A stretch of DNA of 64,000 nucleotides from Cloeon dipterum (lineage: Eukaryota > Arthropoda > Insecta > Ephemeroptera > Baetidae). The DNA lies in NCBI RefSeq assembly GCF_949628265.1, contig NC_088789.1:29505883-29569882 (forward strand). The letters are read 5' to 3'. Of the stretch, positions 11,288 to 23,445 are shown in pieces (position 1 is the stretch's first letter; each line of letters opens with the position of its first letter). Below the pieces are notes generated by a model that saw nothing but the letters and a program-made list of their open reading frames with translations, was not told the DNA's origin and did not search any database. The position numbers and the translations under genes are program-made.

Positions 11288-11866
11288 TTATATTGATTTG
11301 CTGACGGAAGTAAACAGTACACCAACAAACGCGGAAACAACGGAGAAACCCGAGATTCCTGCTATAGGCGAATTTGTATTAGTCCAATCCAAATTACACA
11401 TAGCAGGGGTTTCAAAAAATTTTGGGTCAATAGATTGTCGTTTAACATTCATGTTATTCAAAAACTTCTCATAGGCAATTGTAGAGGGAAGAGAGTATTT
11501 AGATTTAAGGTCATTAACAAAATAATCAGTCTGAACCAATTCATAGACAAATCTGGATTTCATTCTCTTGTCTACGCTGAGGGCTTTTTTAAAGAATCTA
11601 GATTTAGCACATTCCAACTTGTTAAGATCATTCAGAGATAAATGAGACCAAATTGCTTCTATACCATACGAAGCTACAGGAGAAATTGCCAAGTTAAATA
11701 ACTTTTTTGCAGTGGAAATAGACGATTTTGAAAGGTTTTTAATTTTAGATGTTGCAAAAATTGACGCTTTAACTCTCTTATCCAGATGATTTGAAAAGCA
11801 AGTTCCAGACGTTTGGAATGTCACGCCAAGATAGTTGACAGAGGAGGAAAATTGTTGGCGAATTTA
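11288..11866 (-). mobile_element. Degraded LINE (non-LTR retrotransposon) fragment
   Basis: The minus-strand frame matches the region after the reverse-transcriptase palm of the LINE at 44099-45322. Shared landmarks in order are YLGV-FQ-SG, FATSKIKNL-KSSI, LFNLAISPVASYGIEAIW, and FVYELV followed by KSKYSLP. The two copies differ at about half of positions, so they are different subfamilies. The catalytic part is absent and the frame ends at 11288. It is a dead fragment. Confidence 0.7.
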
Positions 11867-11869
11867 AAA

Positions 11870-13200
11870 AAATAAAACTAAAAGAGGCATTTTCCAGGGT
11901 TTTTCCGGGGTAGCGGGGGGTGCGATAAAGATGGGGGGTTGAAATTGGCACCATCGCCTTTAGAATTTAACCCCGAGTTTAGCCAACACCGGTTTTGGGC
12001 CGCAACTCCCATAGGTGCCGAGATATAAAATTCCAAAGGCCGAAAAACGTGGTTTAGACAATAATTTTTTTTTGAGGAGCCCCCGCGGAGGCCCGCGACG
12101 TCCAACGGCCCACCGCGACCACTCATTCGAAAGAGGTTGCAATTAGCTTCATTTTGATGTGCGGGTTTGCCATCCTGCTCGAACCGCGCGGAAGGTGGAA
12201 GGGCCGAAAGGGTTAAAAACAGGCAAAAATCGAAGCTGCCATTAGGTTAACACGGCCCGAGACATGGAAAGCTAAAAATCTAAAAACCCCATCAAAAATC
12301 AATTTCGCCCATCCTAAGACTTCCCAGCGAGTTTTAGGCGGCGCGGAACGATTTTTCGCCGCCCAAAAGCTTAACATGGGAATTTAGAATTCGGATTTCG
12401 GGCAGAAAAAAATTCTTTTGGGCCGCGATTACTGTACCACGCTCTTCCGCCCGGCCAACAGTCCCTGCAAACCGATTTTCGCGGAAATCCGGCCCATAGG
12501 CGAATCACGGCGAAGCATTGAAAATCCGCGATTTGCCGTGCACGCAAATGGACAGGCTAAAAATACGCGCGGCGCCGCCGCGGAGCCGCCGCGCATTTAA
12601 TCTCGAATTTGACCATCGCATACCCACGAATAAGTGCGCGGGGGTCTGAAAACAAATTTTGAGCGGTCTAACTCTTTCCAAATTCATTTTATAAGCGATT
12701 TTCGGTTTTTGGTGTGCAAATCGCGTGCACGGCAGATGTATCGTGCTGTGCGGCACCGAGCCACACACATTTATTTTTTTGCCAAAATTCGAATATTTGC
12801 CGCAGCGACGACCGCGACCCCACATTCGAAAGCGCCCGCCGAGCGCTCCAACCTGGCGTGCCCAAACGACCTTTCCCAGGGTCCCCCGACCTGAGACCCT
12901 TCCGCAGGCCGAATTTAATCGCGATTTTGGCGTTTTCCAGCAAGTTTGACGCTGCTTTGCGTCAACCAGCCGCACTTCCAACCCCCAACCTTCCTCAGGT
13001 CGCCCACCCTGAGCACTTTTAGTGCGCGATTCAGCCGGCCGCAACGACTCATTTCGCTTCCTTCGTCGCATTTAGAGTGCGTTTCTGGCGCCGCAGGCGC
13101 CGGCACGCCGCCGCCCGGCGGTCGCCGCCCGCGACCCCTATCGGGGGCGACTCCGAGTTGGCCCCCGCCCCGAGTTAATAGGAACATCGGAGCTCAAGTG
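11870..13200. repeat. GC-rich island of unknown origin
   Basis: About 1.3 kb of strikingly GC-rich sequence in an AT-rich neighbourhood, with stretches such as GCGCGGCGCCGCCGCGGAGC (12558-12580) and a CCGCCGCCCGG tract near 13110. Several long overlapping ORFs exist on both strands, the longest 188 codons at 12505-13071 minus, as expected by chance at this composition. I recognise no protein in them, so I call none. It may be a GC-rich transposon. Confidence 0.5.
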
Positions 13201-13393
13201 CGAAGCGCTTGTAATAAGTGTATAATAAGTGAAAAGCAAAGGTGTATACAAGGTCGAATGAGCTCACATACGCTTTGAATCAAATTTTATCAATCTTTTG
13301 TCCTCATTATTTGAAATTCTGTCTAAGAAGCTCCGTTAAATTTGAATTAACGTATAAAACAACTAATAAAATGTCACAAAATTTAACACTTAC

Positions 13394-13611
13394 CGTTTTG
13401 GACATGGAAATCCTTCACGAACGCAATAGGTGTTTCGTCTGAGACGCAAGCAGTCACAAAACCTCTTTTCCGAATGGGGAACGCATATCCATCCGCACTT
13501 TCGAATTCTAACAAATTTGCAAATTTTTGAAATGTACCAAACTGTTTTAAGTCACGACCCACCTTTTGCTAAAAGCAAAAGAAATACCGCGACGGCGAAC
13601 CGCCCTAACAT
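13394..13611 (-). CDS. Candidate 5' exons of a secreted or membrane protein (possibly the receptor phosphatase)
   Basis: An ATG at 13611 opens a typical signal peptide (MLGRFAVAVFLLLLAKG). One base out of frame with it, a good coding stretch follows (FGTFQKFANLLEF, GYAFPIRKRGFVTACV, FVKDFHVQN), ending at a GTAAGT donor at 13394. Either the second stretch is an exon with the acceptor TTTTAG before 13568, or a 1-base indel separates a real signal peptide from its mature protein. Its donor phase does not fit the acceptors I see for the exon at 10664-10433, so a linking exon is missing or this is another gene. Confidence 0.4.
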
Positions 13612-15099
13612 TTTAGATCTCTCCCAGTGACGAGTGAAACCTGCACTGAAACAGAAAAACAAGGAACAAAGCGAGCAAAACTTGTACCGGGTGGCTTTGT
13701 CGGTGATAATGATATCATTAAAAGCACCAATCAAGTTTACACAAATCAGTCAGGAAGTATTTTAGAGAGTAACTGTTGAACAGTATTTTTTCCTTATTAA
13801 TTCTGGAATCACCAAAATGTAATTTACATCAGTATTTTTGTGTCTGCTCAACCTATGAGTTTTCGGCAATAATTTCCTGAAATGTCAGATGTCCCTACTC
13901 CAGGCCCCACCGCGCCTGGCTTGCGAGCGCTGGAGTAAAAAGAGCAGCTTTTAACACAAAAAAAAAATCAAAACGCAGCTCTTTATCACATTTCCGTTGC
14001 ACCAAAGGCGAGATTAAATACAAATAATTTAACGCTATACTAACTAAACGAGTTTGAAAATTAATCGAGGCAGCTGCATGATTGAGATTAAATTGTATGC
14101 GGTGTGCAATAGCGTCAGTGGAAAGCCCAGGATTTGAATTATTTTTCCGCCTTTTTCCCACATGGCCGCATGCTTTTTCTGTGAGAAGTATTTCAACTAG
14201 CAGACAGAGTAAGGAAATAAATTAAAATGAAGCTAAAACACGTACGTGTCACAGCTCATTCCATTGTATGTATGTGCACGTAGATACAAAAACTGTCAGT
14301 GGTTTCCGGAGTCTGCAAGAAAGGACCTTTCATTAAAATGCTCTGACATATCATTCAAAGCTGGAATTCAGTACAAATTCGAGCAATTAAAATTCCGTGC
14401 ACCAACGAAATAATAAAAACACCACGCAAAATAATTTTCAGTTCATTTGAGGTGCAATTTATGTACGAGGAAAAATTGCGGCGTAAATCAAATACGCTTT
14501 ATCAGGCGAACTGGTGCGGGTCATATGGCATGCAATCGGTGCTGAACCCTTTTATCGCGCACATGGCCTACGCAAGTCTTTATTATGCGAGTTTAATTTC
14601 AAGAATGTGACTCTTACGGTTGTTCAGAGTTGAGAAGAAAATAAATCCAATGTCAGATTTCGTTTGTTAAAAATTCACTGCGCCACGACTAAGAATCTGT
14701 TGAAATACAAATTACAGTGAAGAACTTCTAAACGACTTACTTTAAGGCTTGACTTCTTCACATTATTTATTTAAAACTATATTTTAATCATTTTAAATCG
14801 TGAGGTACTCACGAGGTCCTCTAATTAAATAAACTAAATATAAAAATAATATTTTAATTCAATGAGAGCATGCGCTTACCGCGAGGATTAATGCCTGTTG
14901 CTGACAATGAGCGAAAGTGAGATCGTTTTGTTCATTGACAGCGATCGAGCACCGACTGACAGCAGATAGATTCGGCCGGGCCCATTCAGCCGCGGCTTCT
15001 CAGCGCCGTTGACCTTGATGAGTGGCGTCGTATGTTTCTCTTACTCTCACTCGCAAGGCCCCATTGAGTTTCTGCCTTATGCCAAAGAAGGAGGCTAAT
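13612..15099. other. Intergenic stretch, no gene seen
   Basis: AT-rich with a moderately GC-rich patch at about 14880-15060 that could be a promoter region. No conserved domain, RNA gene or repeat array recognised. Confidence 0.4.
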
Positions 15100-15280
15100 T
15101 CAACTTTTCACCTTTCTGCTGTGTAGGTGCTGCAACAGCTCCTTGGCGGCCTCCAGGTTTTTCACCCTGAGGGCGTGGTGCAGCGGCAAAAGGCCTCTCC
15201 TGTCTCTTTTCTCCACGCAGAGCCCTTTCGAGACGAACAGGTCCACGAGTTCTCTGCCGTGGACCGGGCTTAGTTGTCTT
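15100..15280 (-). pseudogene. Ankyrin-repeat relic (3' end fragment)
   Basis: The minus strand reads about 58 clean codons from a possible acceptor near 15285 to a TGA at 15102-15100. The text (HGRELVDLFVSKG, GLLPLHHALRVKNLEAAKELL) is the third and fourth ankyrin unit of the module found in the intact ankyrin genes. The rest of the gene is missing. It sits just 3' of ZAD copy B. Confidence 0.6.
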
Positions 15281-15552
15281 ATTCTGTGATAATGTTTTGA
15301 ACAAGATTTAGCGTTTATTTAATACAAATAATGTACTACGTACAATTTAAAATTAACAACAAAGCCGCATATATGCGTAAAGAAAATTGCTTTTTATCTG
15401 GATTTTAGACACCAAAATTTGTTTCAAAAAGGGAATGTCGAAGTACTAAAAAACCAGTTATTTGAGGATCAGAGCGTTGAATTTTGTTGAAAAAGTAGAG
15501 TGTATTCAAATAAAGAAAAACAATTAGTTTACGGTCTCAACAATTGTATGAT

Positions 15553-15558
15553 TTTATT
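15553..15558 (-). terminator. Polyadenylation signal of ZAD copy B
   Basis: AATAAA on the minus strand, about 160 bp after the stop, in a block (GCCAATAAAAT) conserved downstream of the other copies. Confidence 0.55.
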
Positions 15559-15718
15559 GGCTTATTATACTATAACATCAACATCAAAATAATGTGAGCA
15601 ACTATTGAATTCAATTACAATGCGATACTTCAGAAGGAAATGACAACATTTATTGAACTCCGTGAATTTGAAACAAATGTTTTCTCATTTGAGTGAAAGC
15701 GTAGATTTTCAACACATT

Positions 15719-17273
15719 TTAATTTTTCGTGCATTTAAAATGAATTGTCCTGATGTGCTTGCAAAGTGAACGTTTGGAAATGAACTGTTTTTTACATGCA
15801 TCACATTCAAATTCAAGCTCCAATAAATTGTGTTTCTTAGCGAGATGGTTAATCAAATTAGTAGTGAAAAGGAAACTCTTTGGGCAGTGGGCACAGTGCT
15901 TCAATTTGGCTTGGTTGTGCATCCTGTAAGAATGCTGTTTCAAGATATTCGCACTTTTATAGTACCTTTTGCAGGGTCCGCACTTGAATCCAAGAGCTTT
16001 GTGCTTCAAACCACGCCATTCGCGATTTCCATGTTGTCTTTTCATGTGGTATACAAGCAAAGAAGGCAATTTAAAGCTCTGTGGACACTTGGAACATTTC
16101 AACAAAGTTTCTCTGCACTTTTTCAGGTGCAATTGGTACAAACCTGAACATTCAAATTTGTTTTTGCAGCGAACACATATGAACTTTCTAATGTGTTTAG
16201 TGTAATAACCGACCGAAACATCTAATTTACAAATTCGGCACCGCGTTAACGTGTGCACTTTTTGCACGTGGCGGGATAAATCACAATTGGTTGAGAACAT
16301 TTCGCCGCAATCATCACATTTTAGTGTTTTCTTCATATGTTTTCTGGCAATATGTATTTGTAAAACGTATTTGTTGCAGGTTTTGTACTCGCAATATTCA
16401 CAATCAATCATTTTCGCACCATCAGTGTCGTGAAGAGATTCAAAATGAGCCCTCATTTCAATTTTAGTTTTGAAAAACGAAACGCAGCCTTTGAAAGCGC
16501 ACTTGATTGGAAATTCACGATGGACGTGACGAACATGAGTGTTGATATTACTATTTCCAGTGAATTCCTTGCTACAAAAATCACATTTGAATGTTTTCAC
16601 TTCTCTCGGTTTTTCATGGAATTGTTCATTGTGTTTTCCCCTTTCCTCGATTGAGTGAAAATATGTGGCACAATTACGGTTTTCGCATCTGATAGCATCT
16701 TTGTGTGATTTCTTAACATGCCGTGACAAATCGTGCGAGAATGTATAAAATTTATCACAATAGAGACATTTTTTCTTTTGTGTCTCAGATTCCAATTCTT
16801 CCTCATCATTTTCGGTTTCATCTTCTTCACTTTCGGGTAGATTGAGCTCCTCCAATTGCACCCAACATTGCTCAATATTTCTCTCTAAAAACACAAGTTA
16901 TTAGAAAAAAAAATTAAGAAAATATAATTTTTACCGAAGTAATGCTTCCGCAGCTCCCTTGCTGCATTGTCCAAATCCAAATTCCACCAAACCAATGCAT
17001 CGTCTGACATTCCATTGAATCTCCAGAGAAACCTTAAAGGGAAAATTCCTCAAATAAATATAAAAATATTCCTTGAATTTCTTGAACTCACTCGGCTTGC
17101 CAGAGGCAAAAGTAGCAAATTTTGTCCTCGTCCTCTATTTTCTCTGCCAACTCGTGTCCGCAAACGTTGAGGAACCAAATCTGCAGTTTTTCATTGTCCA
17201 CGTGGACAGCGAGGACTGCGCCGTCCGCAGTCGGACACTCGCAAATCAAGCACAGTGCCTTTTGACACGACAT
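15719..17273 (-). CDS. ZAD-C2H2 zinc-finger protein, copy B (481 aa)
   Basis: Predicted nuclear DNA-binding protein. Exons 17273-17092, 17032-16935 and 16884-15719 join in frame (1446 bp). Residues 1-95 form the ZAD, with paired cysteines CLIC (8-11) and CYFC. A linker rich in Glu and Asp follows. The C-terminal ~330 residues carry about eleven zinc-finger units: six C2H2 fingers, an irregular pair (CRICKLDVSVGYYTKH, then a C2HC finger ending HLKKC), then four more C2H2 fingers. Only the order of fingers is shared with other copies: the eighth finger's helix region is KLPSLLVYH, and the tail is RTIHFKCTKN, as in copy G. The linker lacks the NICSEKK segment of the others. No TGEKP linkers occur. 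The start is the conserved ATG. Confidence 0.92.
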
Positions 17274-17458
17274 TTCAGACGGGCCACCTGAACCTGAATG
17301 GAAGGTTCCAGAAAGGTGGCTTGGCGATCGCAGCGCCGCTCCAAAGTTGGGTTAGTTTTAAGTTCATTACGCCATCTATGAGATCGAAAAAGGGCTAAAA
17401 TTTTATTGATTTGTTATACCATCGGCGGCATACAAATATACTTTAAACCAACTAAATA

Positions 17459-17674
17459 TTAATTGAAGAAATTTCTGTTATAAATATCCTCAAATTTTGG
17501 TAATTTCGCCGATTCTAAGACGAAATTGTGGCTTTTAGGGAGGAATTTAAGGTAAATGTCCATGTGTGTGTATTTAAACAAAAAGGCGGCTTGGTCGGGG
17601 GAGAAGGAATAATACGAGCTCATTAAAGTGGCACGCGCATCGCTTGCTGTTTGAGTTGGATATCTCGCTCGCAT
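17459..17674 (-). other. Second copy of the small 71-codon ORF
   Basis: Same position relative to ZAD copy B as 1110-1325 has to copy A. Open throughout, with the conserved text MDIYLKFLPKSHNFVLES. Amino-acid changes are scattered, giving no clear sign of purifying selection. Confidence 0.25.
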
Positions 17675-18079
17675 AAAATCTCGATTCGTATTCCAGCAGG
17701 TGTTGAGCTACATGTCAACGCCAAGTGTGCCTCAACCCCAAATAAGCCACGCAGTGGATCCGTATTAATTAAATCAGAACAATAAATTATTTCTGCCGTA
17801 TTTTAAGCCTGCCTCCGAGTGTTTATGTGATCGTGTGGCACCTACCAGATTTACACGTCATTTGCTTGCTTGCCCCGTTTATTTGCTTTTTTGAAAACAC
17901 GGCAAGAGGTGAGCTGAGAGCTTGTTTTGGTAGCAAACCTTTTCTCACCAATGAACCACCGCGTGCAGTAATTAACAGCCAAGGACGTGAGGAAATGGTA
18001 AATTGTAAGAAATAAATTTAAATTCTACGGCTGATCATCCCCTAATTAAAGAAATTGAGACAAAAACAGAGTATGTTGT

Positions 18080-18610
18080 GCTTTCCCTGAGGATGTTTTC
18101 TCATTAAAATTCAATTTAAAAGAGGCAAAATGCCGATTTATTTGCTTTTCGTGCAGCGTGTTCGTGGCCGCGAGGTGCAGGTCGCTCCTCCCTCCGCAAG
18201 AGGCGCTCACGTCGGCCCCTTTGTTCGTGATCAGCCACTGGCAAACGTCAGGGTTGGCGAACTGAGCGGCGATGTGAAGGGCTGTTTCTCCGTGCGGACC
18301 TTTTTTCGTGAAAAGGTCGCAGTTCTGCAGATGCAGGAAGATCAGGCTGTGCAGTTGGTTCTGCTGGGCGCAAAAGTGGACCAGATTTCTTCCCGACTGC
18401 TGCGTTTCTCAGCTCAAATAACAACACAGCTGGTTCAGGGCTCAGGAGAGGAGACCTTCCACCTGATGCGGTGTTGCCTAGTTTGAAGGGTTTTAATGTT
18501 TCGTGCGACGCTCCCACATTTTTACTAATTCGTTCTAATATCGTTTGTTTAATGAGAAAAATCAAGGCCTTGACATATTTGCTTTTAGACCTTACCATTT
18601 TATAGCGCAA
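18080..18610 (-). pseudogene. Ankyrin-repeat gene relic (unit B)
   Basis: The best-preserved relic. A minus-strand frame reads GRNLVHFCAQQNQLHSLIF, then GETALHIAAQFANPDVCQWL, then DLHLAATNTL, i.e. nearly three ankyrin units. Upstream, the frame meets a stop (TGA before ETQQSGRN) and the gene cannot be continued. Farther 5' (19141-19330) the sequence still matches the upstream region of the intact ankyrin gene (31960-32140), so a whole gene once stood here. Confidence 0.65.
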
Positions 18611-20965
18611 AAATAATTAGTCAGCACCACAAATCTGAATTTGTTGATTGTTTTTCTAAATTTTTTATTAAAAGGACGTACAGAGCTCAACAGTTGCGTG
18701 CTTTTTAAACACACGATGGTCCCAACACTCATCAATAATCATCTTAAATAAAATTATTAATGTATGTAGGAAGTCCCGAGTCATTTTAAAATAGATAATG
18801 TTGGAATTGGATTCATCTCTTCAAGCCTCTGATTCGCTAAACATCAGACAGCTGCTACCTGCTGAAATAGAAATTAATAAACGATTTTGACAGAAAATAT
18901 AGATTTATCTAAATCAAGTAATTTTCACTGATTTAAGAAGATGCGTGATTCATTCAATATTTTGTTTACACTCTTATATTTAAGTTACAAAAACACTAGT
19001 TCTGCTGCTGTTATATTGAAAAAAAATAATATTTTAACTGCTGACATTCGGCGGCCTGGGGGGCGAAAATTATAAAATTTAGCTGCTGTTAAGTAAATAA
19101 TAGTATGCAAGATGGTTAATTACCACTGGCATTTACATTTATATCACTCAATTTGGTTGCACTTCGAGGAATTGTCAAGATCACCGAAAAAAACAGCAAT
19201 GATTGAGCGCTGTTCATGGAGCTGTGGTATTGCGTCTCGGGACGAGGCACTCAAAGTACTAATAGAAAGAGAAGACCGACTGTAGGAGATAGCAGGCATA
19301 ATTTTTTAACGTTGAAACTTTTGTTTGTTTGTTTTTTTAATTTTATGAGCTTTTTTGAAAAATACCTTTCTCCCAAGTGGCAGGAATTGCATGGCAGAGA
19401 ATTTTTGAGATTTATGTAAAAATATCCCAACTGTGCATTCCAAACTTGTTCCCAAGTAGAGGGTTTTACGAAAGAGAATTTCTGCATTTTTACGACCAAA
19501 TATTCTAAAATGCAGAGGGTTTCTTGCATTTTTGGTAATATCGACTATAGGGCGTTAAATTACGAGGCGAAAAGAATGCGGATGATGATTTATCACCGCC
19601 TGGTTGCGTGTTGCATACTCTTAAGGAGGCTCGCTGCAGCAAGCGCGTTCTCCATCCAACTTTTATCTAATTCTATATCTAGCAGCAAAAAATTGTAATC
19701 GACTGTGGGGTCGAGGAGCCGTGGCAGAAATGCGTCTCTTAAAAGTGAAACTCGACTTATCTATTTAAGTCTCGTGGATGAAGTTAAGACCCTGATGTAG
19801 TACGGGTCTGATTAATTTGAGATCAAAGTTTATAGAATATTCTCGCACCAAATCTCATCCTAGCCTAATGTTTTTTCTATATGAAATTTAGAAATTTTGT
19901 TTCAAAGTTGTCCCATCGCAGAAAATTCCACTTCAAAACTCGAGAAAATAGGATTTTTCAAATTTCATTTGCACCTCCTATCTCGGGTTCTATAAGCATC
20001 AGAATTACAAAAACTACCCACTCTTAGACTTTTATCGAGCTCCTCTGTGCAGTCGAAGGGTTTGGGGGTTCCTGCCCTCCGCCCCTAAGTTGCCTTACAG
20101 CTTGAAAGATGCAACAGAGAGCGGTTGCAGAGGAATGTTATCAAAATTGTAGCAATGGGGATGAAAGGGTATTCAAGTAATCACCCTCTAAATACTTTCG
20201 TTTGTTAGTGGAAATTAAGCTGAGTATAACGTTGGCTAGTTTTTGCAATTCTATTGGTTAGAACTTGAGATTTGGATGTGCGAAAAACCCAAAAAGTCAA
20301 AAAGTGTCATTTTTTGTAATCTCTCTTTGAATTTCGCGAAATCTAAAAAGCAAGTTAGGGGTGAGATTTTCTCACCCCTGTCTCGCAGTGTAGTATAATC
20401 AGCAAGAGTCAATATTGAAAGAGGAAAAAAAATCGTTGATATTTAAATAAAATTCCCAGCTCTATATTAATTTAACTCGGCTCTGCAGTTTTTTATGTAA
20501 TATTTCGGAACAAATTTGGCGTTCTGTGAATCCATCCACTTGTTTCCTGGCCAACTAGGAGACGCGCGGGCCAATTTCATACGTTCATAAGAAGATTATC
20601 GCTTGATGAATGCAGATTTTTAAATTAATTGCTGTCAATCCTTTTATACCTTTACGCGAATAAATTATTATTTTTTAATTATATTATTTTCATTCGTTTT
20701 TTGAGTTAATATCCCACAATAACTGCTTTCTTGGAAAGGTCATATATTCAATACAATGGTATTATTATTATTTACCCTTTAAAATGAATGCCAGAGCAGA
20801 ATTCCTACTATAGAAAAAATTGCTTTTTATCTCGTCTTTAGAGAAAATAATAGGATTATTGCAATATTAAAAAAAAGTGATTATTGAAGTTTGTTGATAC
20901 AGTAGAGAGTAATCTATATATGTTATAAAGAAAAGATAGTTAAGTTTACGGTCTTAACAATGAAA
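18611..20965. other. Unit B-C spacer with remains of an ankyrin gene's upstream region
   Basis: No gene. 18785-19100 recurs at 23885-24240 and 36685-37020. 19141-19330 resembles the upstream region of the ankyrin gene at 30275-31945. The rest is AT-rich and is paralleled at 37000-38880. Confidence 0.5.
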
Positions 20966-20969
20966 TGAT

Positions 20970-20975
20970 TTTATT
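20970..20975 (-). terminator. Polyadenylation signal of ZAD copy C
   Basis: Minus-strand AATAAA about 170 bp after the stop, in the conserved downstream block. Confidence 0.55.
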
Positions 20976-21145
20976 GGCATTATACATCAAAATCAAAACT
21001 TTGCGAGCAACTTTGAATCAATTAAAACGCAAGAAATCAGAGAGGAATAAAATTGAGAGTACATATTGAACTCCATGTGTGTTTTAGCAAATGTTTTCTC
21101 ATTTTGAGTGAAACCGTAGATTTTCTACACATTTTAAACTCTTGT

Positions 21146-22705
21146 TTATTTGATATGAGTTGACTTGATGTGCTTACAAAGAGAACTTTTGGAAATGAAC
21201 TGTTTTTTGCATGCATCACATTCATATTCAAGTTCCAAAAAATTGTGTTTCTTAGCGAGATGGATTTTCAAATTAGAAGTGAAATGGAAACTCTTTTGGC
21301 AATGGACACAATGCTTCAATTTGGCTTGGTTGTGCATTCTGTTAAAATGCTGTTTCAAGAGTATCGAACTTTTGTAGTACCTTTTGCAGGGCTCACATTT
21401 GAATCCGAGAGCTTTGTGCTTCAAACCACGCCATTCGCGATTGCCATGTTGTATTTTCACGTGGTTAACAAGCAAACAATTATGAGTGAAGCTCTTTGGA
21501 CACTTGGAACATTTTAACAACGTTTCTTTGCACTTTTCCAGGTGCGATTGGTACAAACCTGAACATTCAAATTTGTTTTTGCAGCGAACACATATGAACT
21601 TTCTAATGTGTTTAGTGTAATAACCGACCGAAACATCTAATTTACAAATTCGGCACCGCTTAAATGTGTGCACTCTTTTCACGTGCTGGGATAAATCATA
21701 ATTGGTTGAGAACATTTCGCCGCAGTTATCACAATTTAGTGTCTTTTTCGTGTGTTTTCTGGCAATATGCCTTTGTAAAACGTATTTGTTACAGGTTTTG
21801 TAATCGCAATATTCACAATCAACCATTTTTGCACCATCAGTGTCGTGAAGAGAGTCAAAATGAGCCCTCATTTCGATATCAGTTTTGAAAAACGAGACGC
21901 AGCCTATAAAAGCGCACTTGACAGGAAATTCACGATGGACCTGACGAACATGCTGACAATAATTATCGTTTACTTTAAATTCCTTGCTACAAAAATCGCA
22001 TTTGAATGTTTTCACTTCTCTCGGGTTTTCATGCACTTCCTCGTTGTGTTTTTCCCTTTCCTCGATTGTATGAAAATATGTGGCACAATTCTGGTTTTCA
22101 CATCTGATAGCGTCTTTGTGTGTTTTCTTTACATGCTTTGACAAATTGTGCGAGTATGAATATTGTTTACCACAGTAAAGACATATTTTCTTCTCTGAAC
22201 AGATATTGGATTGTGTCTCCGATTCCGTTTCCACCTCTTCCTTTTCGTTTTCCTCTTCTTCACTTTCAGGCAAATCGACCTCTTCTAATGGAACCCAACA
22301 TTGCTCAATATTTCCCTCTAAAACACCGTTATTTAAAAATAAATAAATAAATAAATCTCATCTTTACCGAAGTAATGTTTCCGCAGCTCTTTCGCTGCAT
22401 CATCAAAATCCAAATTCCACCAGATCAAAGACTCGTCTGACATTCCATTGAATTTCCAAAGAAACCTTAGGGGAAATTCCTCAAATAAATATAAAAATAT
22501 TCCTTGAATTTCTTTTAAGAACTCACTCGGCATCCCAGATGCAAAAGTAGCAAATCAGGTCGTCGTCCTCAATTTCCTCGGCCAATTCATGGTCGCAGAC
22601 GTTGAGAAACTTCTGCAATTTCTCCTTGTCCACGTGGACAGCGAGGATAGCGCCGTCCGCCGTCGGACGCTCACATATCAAGCACAGCGCCTTTTGACAC
22701 GACAT
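21146..22705 (-). CDS. ZAD-C2H2 zinc-finger protein, copy C (482 aa)
   Basis: Exons 22705-22527, 22465-22368 and 22317-21146 (1449 bp in frame). It differs from its siblings by a one-codon deletion in the ZAD, where LQTWFLNVC becomes LQKFLNVC, and by ERPTADG instead of ECPTADG or ELPTADG. The linker is acidic (SEEEENEKEEVE) and followed by NICSEKK. Finger 1 has SYSHNLSKH. Finger 8 has the most divergent contact region of the set (THNCLLVNH), so its DNA preference should differ. The tail KSTHIK is shared with copy F, its partner in the segmental duplication. All zinc ligands I checked are present, and the gene looks intact. Confidence 0.92.
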
Positions 22706-23299
22706 TTCAGACAGACCACCTGAACCTGAATGGAAGGTTAAATAAGGTGGCTAGGCGATCGCAGCGCCGCTCCAAAGGTTGGTTAGTTTTTTAAATACAA
22801 GAAGCCATCTGTGGGAAGGAAAAGTGTTAACAGTTGGTTGATTTATTCAACCGAGAGGAATACTCGAATTTTTGATAATTTAACTGTAAAACACATTATT
22901 TTGCGTAAAATTGTTAATGCTCCGAAACCTTTTGATAAATTAATTCAGGGGAACAAATCTTCGAATCTGCGTTACACACCATCCCAGGATAAATAACACA
23001 ATATCTAAATTGGCTTTAATCGAAACTCAAGTTAGTGTTCGAAAAGGGTTCTTTTAAATAGACGCGAGTAAGCATTTTTCTAACAGTTCATTGAAATAAT
23101 TTGCTTCTGCATTTCTTAAACTTGTATCCCATTATGAAGCAGGTACAATATTCATAGAAATTCAAAATTATTAAGTTATTTCAGGTTTTAAAGAGGAAAT
23201 TTTCGAATACTGAAAAATAACTAAATGAGATTTAGTGGTTACCTTTGACCTTGACCGAAGTCTGTCTTTAAAAGCGAAAACAAATGCACATTTTATTTT
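22706..23299. other. Upstream region of ZAD copy C
   Basis: Holds the shared upstream block (22706-22830), then AT-rich sequence nearly identical to 40740-41180. No gene. Confidence 0.5.
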
Positions 23300-23445
23300 C
23301 TTAGGTTCAGCGCCGTGTAGTGCAGCGCCGTGGCGCCAAACATTTCGGTTAGGTAGGTGACGTTGACGCTGGCCTCTATCAGCCAAAGGCAGATGCATGT
23401 CGACGTCGTCCAACGATGCGGACATGAGAAAATTGATTCTCCGGC
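23300..23445 (-). pseudogene. Ankyrin-repeat relic (unit C)
   Basis: The minus strand reads SASLDDVDM and, after a frameshift, WLIEASVNVTYLTEMFGATALHYTAL over two frames, i.e. one ankyrin helix pair and the start of the next. Stops follow. The same relic with few changes lies at 41190-41335, showing it was broken before the block duplicated. Confidence 0.55.

Noticed and set aside
12505..13071. 188-codon minus-strand ORF
   Set aside because: Lies in the GC-rich island where several frames on both strands are open at once. Arg/Gly-rich text with no domain; chance is the best explanation.
15830..16654. Plus-strand ORFs (105, 74 codons and similar in every ZAD copy)
   Set aside because: Antisense shadows of the zinc-finger exons. 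They recur in all copies only because the sense strand is conserved.
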